A stretch of 64,000 nucleotides of DNA, from positions 1 to 64,000 of the forward strand of contig JBGPKT010000001.1 of the NCBI GenBank assembly GCA_041486115.1, read 5' to 3'. Below the pieces are notes generated by a model. The model did not search any database. It saw nothing but the letters and a program-made list of their open reading frames with translations, and had not been told where the DNA came from. Of the stretch, positions 57,668-64,000 are shown piece after piece (position 1 is the stretch's first letter; the number at the start of each line of letters is the position of its first letter). The position numbers and the translations under genes were made by a program. The stretch is from JACQBY01 sp041486115 (lineage in GTDB: Bacteria > Nitrospirota > Nitrospiria > JACQBW01).

Positions 57668-59617
57668 ATGTCCACCATTGATATTGAGTCGGTCTTAAAA
57701 GAAAAAAGGGTCTTTAAACCCTCGCTCGAGTTTTCTAAATCGGCCCGCATTAAAAGCATGAAAGCGTATAAAACCCTTTATCAGCAGGCGGCCAAAAATC
57801 CCGAAAAATTCTGGGGAGGACTGGCAAAAGAACTCGACTGGTTTACGCCATGGAAAAAAGTATTGCAATGGAAAGAGCCCTTCTCCAAATGGTTTGTCGG
57901 CGGAAAAATAAACGCCTCCTATAACTGTTTGGACCGGCATCTCAATACCTGGCGAAAAAACAAAGCGGCCATAATCTGGGAGGGGGAACCCGGCGATTCC
58001 AGGACGCTGACCTATCAGGATCTTCATCGCGAAGTCTGCAAATTTTCCAATGTCCTGAAGAGCCTCGGCATTCAAAAAGGGGACCGGGTGGCCATTTATA
58101 TGCCGATGATTCCGGAACTCGCTATCGCCATGCTGGGATGCGCCCGAATCGGGGCGACTCATTCGATTATTTTCGGGGGATTTTCTTCCGAAGCTTTAAA
58201 AGACCGGATTCTGGATGCGGAGGCAAAGCTGGTGGTCACCGCCGACGGAGGATTCCGGAAGGGGGCGATTGTCCCTCTGAAAGAAAATGTCGATCAGGCC
58301 CTGAAGTCAACACCCAGCGTCGAAAAAGTTATCGTCTGTCAAAGGACTAAAAATCCCGTTCAAATGGTTGCGGGAAGGGATCATCGCTGGACGGAACTCA
58401 TGGCAAAGGCTTCGGACGTCTGTCCTGCCGCAAAACTCGATTCCGAACATCCTCTTTTTATCCTCTATACCAGCGGAACTACCGGAAAACCAAAAGGGGT
58501 GGTCCATTCCACCGGGGGTTATCTCCTCGGAGCTTACATCACCAGCAAATGGGTGTTCGACCTGAAGGATGAAGACACTTACTGGTGCACCGCCGATATC
58601 GGGTGGGTCACCGGACATAGTTACATCGTTTACGGTCCTCTGGCAAACGGGGCCACAAGCGTCATGTTCGAAGGAGCGCCCACCTATCCCCAACCTGACC
58701 GGGTATGGGACATTATCGACAAATACAAAGTCAACATTTTCTATACCGCGCCGACGGCCATCCGTTCCCTGATTAAAAGCGGAGATGAATGGCCTCTCAA
58801 GCATGATTTAAGCAGTCTCCGCCTTCTTGGAACCGTCGGAGAACCGATTAACCCCGAAGCCTGGATCTGGTATTACACCGTCATCGGGAAAAAGCGGTGT
58901 CCGATCGTAGACACCTGGTGGCAGACCGAAACGGGGGCAATTCTGATCACGCCCCTTCCGGGAGCCATTCCGGCCAAACCGGGATCCGCCTCCCTCCCGT
59001 TTCCCGGGATTATCGCCGATGTGGTCGACAAACAGGGAAAACCGGTCAAACCGAATCAGGGGGGATATCTCGTCATTAAAAAACCATGGCCCAGCATGAT
59101 GAGAACGATTTACAAAGACCCTGAAAGATTTAAAAAACAGTACTGGACCCAGTATAAAGGGATGTATTTTACCGGAGACGGCGCGCGGAAAGACAAAGAC
59201 GGTTATTTCTGGGTGATGGGACGCGTCGACGATGTCATTAACGTCGCGGGCCACCGCCTGGGTACGATGGAAATCGAGAGCGCCCTGGTCAGCCATCCCG
59301 GCGTTGCCGAAGCCTCTGTCGTCGGACGACCGGATGATTTAAAAGGAACAGCCATTGTCGCCTTTGTCACTTTAAAAAATAAAACAAACCGTACCGACGA
59401 GCTTAAAAATGAATTGCGGCAACATGTCGTCAAAGAAATCGGGGCGCTGGCCAGACCCGATGAAATCCGCTTTACGGAAAACCTCCCCAAAACACGGAGC
59501 GGTAAAATCATGCGGAGGCTCCTGAGAGATATCGCCGCCAATCACCAGACTATCGGAGACACGTCGACCCTCGAAGATATTTCGATTCTTGCCAAACTGA
59601 GAGAAGATGAAGAGTAA
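57668..59617 (+). CDS. acs: Acetyl-coenzyme A synthetase
   Basis: Activates acetate to acetyl-CoA via acetyl-AMP. I start at ATG 57668 (MSTIDIESVLKEKRVFKPSL) behind GGGAG at 7 nt, not at the ATG at 57617. Adenylation motifs: YTSGTTGKPKGVVHSTGGYL, DTWWQTETGAILITP and GRVDDVINVAGHRLGTMEIE; regulatory acetylation lysine in PKTRSGKIMRRLLR. 649 residues, standard. First gene of a plus-strand group with acylphosphatase. Confidence 0.97.
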   Translation: MSTIDIESVLKEKRVFKPSLEFSKSARIKSMKAYKTLYQQAAKNPEKFWGGLAKELDWFTPWKKVLQWKEPFSKWFVGGKINASYNCLDRHLNTWRKNKAAIIWEGEPGDSRTLTYQDLHREVCKFSNVLKSLGIQKGDRVAIYMPMIPELAIAMLGCARIGATHSIIFGGFSSEALKDRILDAEAKLVVTADGGFRKGAIVPLKENVDQALKSTPSVEKVIVCQRTKNPVQMVAGRDHRWTELMAKASDVCPAAKLDSEHPLFILYTSGTTGKPKGVVHSTGGYLLGAYITSKWVFDLKDEDTYWCTADIGWVTGHSYIVYGPLANGATSVMFEGAPTYPQPDRVWDIIDKYKVNIFYTAPTAIRSLIKSGDEWPLKHDLSSLRLLGTVGEPINPEAWIWYYTVIGKKRCPIVDTWWQTETGAILITPLPGAIPAKPGSASLPFPGIIADVVDKQGKPVKPNQGGYLVIKKPWPSMMRTIYKDPERFKKQYWTQYKGMYFTGDGARKDKDGYFWVMGRVDDVINVAGHRLGTMEIESALVSHPGVAEASVVGRPDDLKGTAIVAFVTLKNKTNRTDELKNELRQHVVKEIGALARPDEIRFTENLPKTRSGKIMRRLLRDIAANHQTIGDTSTLEDISILAKLREDEE

Positions 59618-59909
59618 AGAAACAGACTTTTCAAAAATAGTCAGAACGCATATCCTTGTTGCCGGGCGGGTTCAGGGGGTGGGGTACCGGAAGTTTGTCG
59701 TATTCCACGCCCTCCGGCTCGACCTGGCAGGTTTCTGCAAAAATCTCCCCTCCGGAGAAGTCGAAATAGAAGCCGAGGGACCACCCGAAAATATCAAAGA
59801 GCTCGTCACACACCTTCATGCCGGCCCGGTGAGAGGCAAGGTGGAGAAAGTGACCGCCTCCTCCTCTCTCCAGCCTCGATTCGAGCAGGGCTTTACCATC
59901 CGGTATTAA
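59607..59909 (+). CDS. acyP: Acylphosphatase
   Basis: Hydrolyses acyl phosphates. 100 residues with the active-site GRVQGVGYRKFVVFHALRLD (catalytic Arg) and GFCKNLPSGEVEIEAEG (catalytic Asn). A 13-residue charged N-terminal extension precedes the fold; ATG 59607 overlaps the acs stop by 11 bp. Pairing with acs makes sense because acetyl phosphate is linked to acetate activation, but co-function is inference. Confidence 0.94.
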   Translation: MKSKETDFSKIVRTHILVAGRVQGVGYRKFVVFHALRLDLAGFCKNLPSGEVEIEAEGPPENIKELVTHLHAGPVRGKVEKVTASSSLQPRFEQGFTIRY

Positions 59910-60005
59910 GTAAAACGCCTGCTTTTACCTTGCTAAGCCCCCCTGTAAATATTATAATTTTAAATTATCTTTTCAAATCATGACTTTAAAAAAGGAATTC
60001 TCTCA

Positions 60006-60734
60006 ATGAAACTGCAAGGAAAAATCGCTCTCGTCACCGGGGGAGGAAGAGGGATCGGAAAAGCGATTGCCAAATGTTTTTCCCGAGAAGGGGCAAAAGT
60101 CGTGATCTGCTCCAGGTCCGGAATGGAATTAAAAGACGCCGAAAAAGAGATTAAAAACGAAGGGAAAGATGTCCTTATCCATGTCGCCGACATCACCTCC
60201 ATCCGCGAAGTCCAGCGCCTTTTTAAAACGATCAAATCCTATTATGGCCCGATCGATATCCTGGTCAACAACGCCTCTATCCTGGGGCCTAAAACTGACA
60301 TCATTTCATATCCCTATCAGGAATGGATCAAAGTCATCGATGTCAATATCACCGGAATGTTCAACGTGACCCAGTCTGCCTTAAAACAGATGTCTCTGAA
60401 AAATTCCGGTTGTATCATCAACATTTCTTCGGGAGTCGGAAAAAGCGGAAAACCTCAATGGGGCGCTTATGCGGTCTCAAAATTTGGCGTCGAAGGGTTA
60501 ACGCAGGTCCTCGCTCCTGAAGTGGCGCATCATAATATTCGGGTGATGGCTCTGAATCCGGGTCCGACCCGCACCCAGATGAGGGCTGAGGCCTGCCCGG
60601 AGGAAGACCCTCAAACGGTTCCCCCGCCGGAAAAAGTAGCGGAAACAGCCCTTTATCTGGCCGTCTCCACCACGATGAAAGACTCCGGAAAATCGTTTGA
60701 CGCAAGGGATCTCTTCGACAAAACCTCTCCCTAG
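60006..60734 (+). CDS. Short-chain dehydrogenase/reductase
   Basis: 242 residues. Classical SDR motifs: GKIALVTGGGRGIGKAIAKC for NAD(P) binding, VNNASILGPKTD, catalytic Ser in IINISSGVGKSGKPQ and Y-x-x-x-K in GAYAVSKFGVEGLTQV. The region after it (LNPGPTRTQMRAEACPEEDP) has the usual PG motif. Substrate not inferable. The MDR gene starts 2 bp after the stop, so the two oxidoreductases are probably co-expressed. Confidence 0.92.
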   Translation: MKLQGKIALVTGGGRGIGKAIAKCFSREGAKVVICSRSGMELKDAEKEIKNEGKDVLIHVADITSIREVQRLFKTIKSYYGPIDILVNNASILGPKTDIISYPYQEWIKVIDVNITGMFNVTQSALKQMSLKNSGCIINISSGVGKSGKPQWGAYAVSKFGVEGLTQVLAPEVAHHNIRVMALNPGPTRTQMRAEACPEEDPQTVPPPEKVAETALYLAVSTTMKDSGKSFDARDLFDKTSP

Positions 60735-60736
60735 CC

Positions 60737-61771
60737 ATGAAAGCCATTCTCCTTTCGAAACCCGGGGGGCCTGAAAACCTCGTCTACACCGACACGGCCG
60801 TTCCGGTCCTCTCCTCGCAGGATGTCCTCGTCAGAGTTAAAGCCTGCGCCGTCAACCATCTCGATATCTGGATTCGAAACGGCCTTCCGGCCTATAAAAC
60901 CGTCTTCCCGCATATACTCGGATCGGATATTGCCGGAGTCGTCGAATCATCCGGGCCGGCGGTTCAGGGGTTCCCTCCCGGAACAGCGGTGATCGTGTCT
61001 CCTTCATGGAGTTGTTTTAAATGCTCCTGGTGCCTCTCGGGGAAAGATAATCAGTGCGCCGATTTCAGAATCGTAGGCGCCAGCCTGAATCTTGACGGAG
61101 GTTATGCGGAATATGTCCGGGTCCCCATTCAACACCTTTTAATCGCCCCTCCTAACCTCTCTTTCGAAGAGTCGGCCTCTTTCCCACTAACTTTTTTAAC
61201 CGCATGGCACATGGTGATCTCCAGGGGACAATTACAACCGGGCCAGACGATTCTTGTCATCGGAGGAAGCAGCGGTATCGGCTCCGCGGCGATTCAGATC
61301 TCCCGCCTGGCGGGAGCCAGAGTCATCGCCACGGTCGGAAGTGCCGAAAAATTCGAGAAAGCTAAAACAATGGGAGCCGATTTTGTTTTAAACCATGAGT
61401 CCGAGCCGGTTCATGCCAATGTGAAAAAACTGACTCATGGAGAAGGAGTTGACCTGGTCTTTGAACATATCGGCCCTAAAACCTGGAAAGAAAGCATCGC
61501 CTCGCTGAAAAAAGGGGGAAAACTGGTCATCTGCGGATCGACCACCGGTCCGGCCACTGAACTCGACCTCCGGTTTGTCTTTTCCCGCCATCTCTCCATT
61601 TTAGGATCCTCTCTTGGCACCAGAGCGGAATTGATGACCCTGATCCACTTGATGGAAGAGAAAAAGCTCCGCCCTGTCGTTGACCGGGCCTTTCCTTTAA
61701 AAGAGGCTGGCAGGGCCCATGAACTCCTCGAATCAAGGAAGGTTTTTGGCAAACTGGTCCTGATCCCTTGA
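60737..61771 (+). CDS. Zinc-type medium-chain dehydrogenase/quinone reductase-like
   Basis: 344 residues of the MDR superfamily. Structural zinc ligands: SCFKCSWCLSGKDNQCADF. Cofactor-binding motif ILVIGGSSGIGSAAIQISRL. The N-terminal part NHLDIWIRNGLPAYKTVFPH and LGSDIAGVVESSG fits zinc-alcohol dehydrogenases close to quinone reductases. The substrate is unknown. It follows the SDR gene with a 2-bp gap and faces the GDP-sugar gene. Confidence 0.92.
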   Translation: MKAILLSKPGGPENLVYTDTAVPVLSSQDVLVRVKACAVNHLDIWIRNGLPAYKTVFPHILGSDIAGVVESSGPAVQGFPPGTAVIVSPSWSCFKCSWCLSGKDNQCADFRIVGASLNLDGGYAEYVRVPIQHLLIAPPNLSFEESASFPLTFLTAWHMVISRGQLQPGQTILVIGGSSGIGSAAIQISRLAGARVIATVGSAEKFEKAKTMGADFVLNHESEPVHANVKKLTHGEGVDLVFEHIGPKTWKESIASLKKGGKLVICGSTTGPATELDLRFVFSRHLSILGSSLGTRAELMTLIHLMEEKKLRPVVDRAFPLKEAGRAHELLESRKVFGKLVLIP

Positions 61772-61799
61772 GGCGTTATTCCTGAACGGCAGGGACGCT

Positions 61800-62771
61800 T
61801 CACTCAGAATGCAACCGGGGAATCTCTTGTCTCCAATAATTCAAAATATCTTCAAGCGTCTGCTTGAGAGGAATCTCGGGAGCCCATCCCGTTTCCCCCT
61901 TTAATTTTGAACAATCCCCTATTTGAAGAGGGGTGTCGGACCTTCTTAACTTGGTCGGATTCGTTCTGACCTCCACCGGCACCGACGACATCCCGATCAA
62001 GGTTTTTAAAATCTCTTCAATGGAAACGGCCTTCTCCGAAGCCACATGGTAAACCTCCCCCGGCTTCCCTTTTTCAATAAGCATTCCGTAAGCGCGTACC
62101 ATATCGCGGACATCGGTAAAGTCCCTTTTAGAGTCGAGGTTGCCGACCTCGATGAAGGGCTCCTGAATTCCCTGTTCAATCCGGGCGATCTGCCAGGCAA
62201 AATCAGAACAGACAAATTTAGAACTCTGCCGGGGGCCGATATGGTTAAATGGACGGACCCTGATAATCGGAAGGTTATAGGCATAAAAATAGTGGTAACC
62301 GATTAAATCGGCAGCCGCCTTGCTCAATCCGTAAGGATGGATCGGGCGGAGCGGTCGATCTTCTTTTAAAGGCATCTCCTCTTCTTTGACCGTGCCGTAG
62401 ACATCCGCTGAAAGGATAGCCAGAATCCAGGGGCTGGTCCGGCTCTTGATGACCGCCTCATAAAGGTTCATCGTGCCCAGGGCATTGACTTCAAACGCCT
62501 CTTTCGGATTATGCCAGGCGTCCATCACAAAAGCCATTCCGGCCAGATGGTAGATTTCATCCGGTTGCACGGATTGAATAACCCCCAGCAGTTCTTCTTC
62601 ACGCTGAATCAGAGAAGGGTAAAGGGAAATCTTGTCCCGGATGGAGGCAAGGTAGGTTAAGGGCTCCCCCTCGATATGGGTTCCATGGACCTGTATTCCT
62701 TTTGAAAGGAGATATTCGGCAAGATGACTGCCGACGAAACCGCTGATCCCTGTAATGAGCGCTTTTTTCAT
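61800..62771 (-). CDS. NAD-dependent sugar epimerase/dehydratase (GDP-4-keto-6-deoxymannose reductase-like)
   Basis: 323 residues. Extended SDR: MKKALITGISGFVGSHLAEY, Y-x-x-x-K in HPYGLSKAAADLIGYHYF, and PIIRVRPFNHIGPRQSS, a signature of GDP-mannose dehydratase/RMD enzymes. RMD forms GDP-rhamnose for surface polysaccharide; GDP-mannose 4,6-dehydratase is the main alternative. It overlaps the glycosyltransferase start region by 4 bp, consistent with a surface-glycan pair. Confidence 0.88.
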   Translation of the reverse strand: MKKALITGISGFVGSHLAEYLLSKGIQVHGTHIEGEPLTYLASIRDKISLYPSLIQREEELLGVIQSVQPDEIYHLAGMAFVMDAWHNPKEAFEVNALGTMNLYEAVIKSRTSPWILAILSADVYGTVKEEEMPLKEDRPLRPIHPYGLSKAAADLIGYHYFYAYNLPIIRVRPFNHIGPRQSSKFVCSDFAWQIARIEQGIQEPFIEVGNLDSKRDFTDVRDMVRAYGMLIEKGKPGEVYHVASEKAVSIEEILKTLIGMSSVPVEVRTNPTKLRRSDTPLQIGDCSKLKGETGWAPEIPLKQTLEDILNYWRQEIPRLHSE

Positions 62772-63979
62772 CTAGGATTAAACCCGTTTATGAGGGGCCC
62801 GCCCCCGATCAGATTCTGATAGGCTTTTTCCATCTGACGAACGATCTGATTCCATCTGAAGTGCTCTTCAGCCTTTTTAAAACCGGCAAGACCGTAGGCA
62901 CTTGCTACATCGCGATGATCGAGAAGGAACCCGACCTTTTCTTTCAAGTCGCCGGAATCTCCCGGCCGGACTAGAAGACCATTCACCCGATCTTCAACCA
63001 CTGTTCTTACCCCCGGAAGAGATGAGCCGACAACCGGTTTTCCGCAGGCCATCGCCTCCAGCAGGACAATTCCAAACGCCTCAGACCGGTTGATGGATGG
63101 AAGGGCCGCAAGGTCGGCCAGGTTATAGTAGTCGGGAAGATCCTGATCGGCCACCCCGGTTATAAAAAGTACCCGATCCTCCAGGTTTTCTTTTTTAACC
63201 TCCTCGCGGTAAGCCGGAATCCTGTCTCCGTTTCCGACAATCAGGAGTTTAACTTCTTTCCGATTTAATTTCCCCACCGCTTCAATTAAAACCGAAACCC
63301 CTTTAAAATAATGGGCCCGGTCCAGCCCGCCCACAAATAACAAGACCTTGTCTTCGGGTAAAAGCTTTAACCGGTCCATCAATTTTTTATTTTTGTCTTT
63401 CGGGTAAAATTGCGAAGAGACCCCATAAGAGATTTCATAGCAAGGTTTTTTATCGAGAAACCGGGAGATCAGGCTGGTTTCGGCGTAATCACGGCTCGAC
63501 ACCAGAACCAGGTCGGATTGCCCGATCAATGAGGGGAGGATGCTTTTTCCGTATCCCTTAAAAAATAACTTGAGGGGCCCCTCGCCGATCACATCCATGT
63601 GATAACTTAAAACAACCCTGGGAGGTTTGACAAACAGCCATTTCAACAAAAGGATCCACTCCGCACCCCCGAAAAATGGATAATGGAGATGAATAATATC
63701 ATAAGAAGAAAGCTTCCAGAAAAGCTGAGGGGTCAATGCGGCGTTTCCATATTTCAGCCATGGGAGCAGGCGATGGACTTTAAATCCGGTTTCCGGTTCG
63801 ATCGTCTCTGATCCTTTTCCATTTTGTGGTTCGGTTGATCCAAAAACCGGACCATAATCAGGCGTATATACCCCAATATCATGGCCGAGAAGAGAGAGTT
63901 CCCGGGCATAATGAAAGACGGCATTTCCGATTCCCCCGCGGTAAGGAGGGAAGGTCGAGACAATATGAGCAATCCTCAT
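62768..63979 (-). CDS. GT4-family glycosyltransferase
   Basis: 403 residues, GT-B fold. N-terminal acceptor part (MRIAHIVSTFPPYRGGIGNA, VFHYARELSLLGHDIGVYTP), donor part with LLFVGGLDRAHYFKGVSVLI and the family EX7E motif in RSEAFGIVLLEAMACGKPVV. Start ATG 63979 has GGAAGGGA upstream. The loop after the first strands (residues about 42-65, GPVFGSTEPQNGKG onward) is encoded by a palindromic element. Probably builds extracellular or capsular polysaccharide. Confidence 0.92.
   Translation of the reverse strand: MRIAHIVSTFPPYRGGIGNAVFHYARELSLLGHDIGVYTPDYGPVFGSTEPQNGKGSETIEPETGFKVHRLLPWLKYGNAALTPQLFWKLSSYDIIHLHYPFFGGAEWILLLKWLFVKPPRVVLSYHMDVIGEGPLKLFFKGYGKSILPSLIGQSDLVLVSSRDYAETSLISRFLDKKPCYEISYGVSSQFYPKDKNKKLMDRLKLLPEDKVLLFVGGLDRAHYFKGVSVLIEAVGKLNRKEVKLLIVGNGDRIPAYREEVKKENLEDRVLFITGVADQDLPDYYNLADLAALPSINRSEAFGIVLLEAMACGKPVVGSSLPGVRTVVEDRVNGLLVRPGDSGDLKEKVGFLLDHRDVASAYGLAGFKKAEEHFRWNQIVRQMEKAYQNLIGGGPLINGFNPR
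63786..63853 (-). repeat. Interspersed palindromic element, copy 9 (inside glycosyltransferase gene)
   Basis: The clear unit is 63825-63853 (CCGGTTTTTGGATCAACCG on the minus strand); 63786-63824 may be a degenerate second unit (GAACCGGAAACCGG). It is translated as PVFGSTEPQNG and, further on, IEPETG. The reading frame is the same as in CheA. Confidence 0.75.
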
Positions 63980-64000
63980 GAGCGCTTATCCCTTCCGGTC

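Noticed and set aside
1..64000. CRISPR array, tRNA, rRNA or intact transposase
   Set aside because: No regularly spaced repeats, no tRNA cloverleaf noticed in gaps, no transposase frame; the interspersed elements are too far apart and lack spacers.

Overview
The window reads as chromosomal DNA of a free-living Gram-negative bacterium of moderate GC content. The envelope genes (SecDF/YajC, BamD-like lipoprotein, LolCDE parts, a porin, a periplasmic di-haem peroxidase) fix the Gram-negative cell plan. The gene mix (PATAN/DUF4388 protein in a chemosensory operon, YkgJ-type Cys cluster protein, Amt with a partner porin, Nas-type nitrate reductase joined to a DmsBC-type membrane arm) recalls Nitrospirota or deltaproteobacterial lineages. 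That placement is inference; no rRNA or other decisive marker is present.

Layout. 1-12776 (minus): a chemosensory operon read from a PATAN/GAF protein through CheY, CheA, a long-linker CheW, an MCP, a second CheW, a REC protein, a large HEAT-repeat protein, CheR and CheB, followed by a GAF protein that leaves the window. 13106-13261 (plus): an unlisted 51-residue zinc-ribbon gene. 13420-19548 (minus): a housekeeping operon ribBA-ribH-nusB-M17 N domain-purB-mscS-purC-purS. 19819-25512 (minus): nitrogen control and ammonium uptake (porin-amtB-glnB, terminator, glnD). 25792-36240 (minus): a compact nitrate-assimilation operon with catalytic nitrate reductase, fused FeS/membrane subunit, nirB, nirD, a Fis-HTH-MobA fusion, a molybdate-type transporter, moeA and mogA. 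Both nitrogen operons are preceded by near-perfect sigma-54 -24/-12 promoters of the same form (TGGCAT-N5-TTGCT). 36705-41245 (plus): thioredoxin-fold protein, UspA, lysS, lolC/E, lolD. 41309-47665 (minus): a small exported acidic protein, then secF, secD, yajC, tgt, argS. 47666-49190: an accessory patch with a decayed TIG-domain fragment, REP-like hairpins and a vapBC-like toxin-antitoxin pair. 49276-50862 (plus): bamD-like, siroheme synthase, small membrane protein. 50872-54107 (minus): hydroxyacid dehydrogenase, a frameshifted DUF2156-like gene, a YkgJ-like protein, folB and a 2Fe-2S ferredoxin. 54260-56326 (plus): histidine kinase and zinc-ribbon protein. 56331-57422 (minus): cytochrome c peroxidase. 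57668-61771 (plus): acs, acylphosphatase, SDR, MDR. 61800-63979 (minus): GDP-sugar reductase/epimerase and glycosyltransferase.

The most unusual signal is a family of imperfect palindromic elements (units of about 25-40 bp built on CCGGTCTTTGGA...CGACCGATCCA and its complement) present at nine places. Eight lie inside or at the 3' end of coding regions (cheB, cheR, cheA, ribH, the DUF2156-like gene, the YkgJ-like gene twice, a glycosyltransferase) and stay open in at least four reading frames; the ninth begins at the stop codon of the MCP gene. They resemble in behaviour, not in sequence, the protein-coding palindromic elements of Rickettsia. Other second-look items are a 10-A tract that splits the DUF2156-like gene, a 12-G tract serving as ribosome-binding site of the peroxidase gene, and a folB gene lacking a normal start codon.
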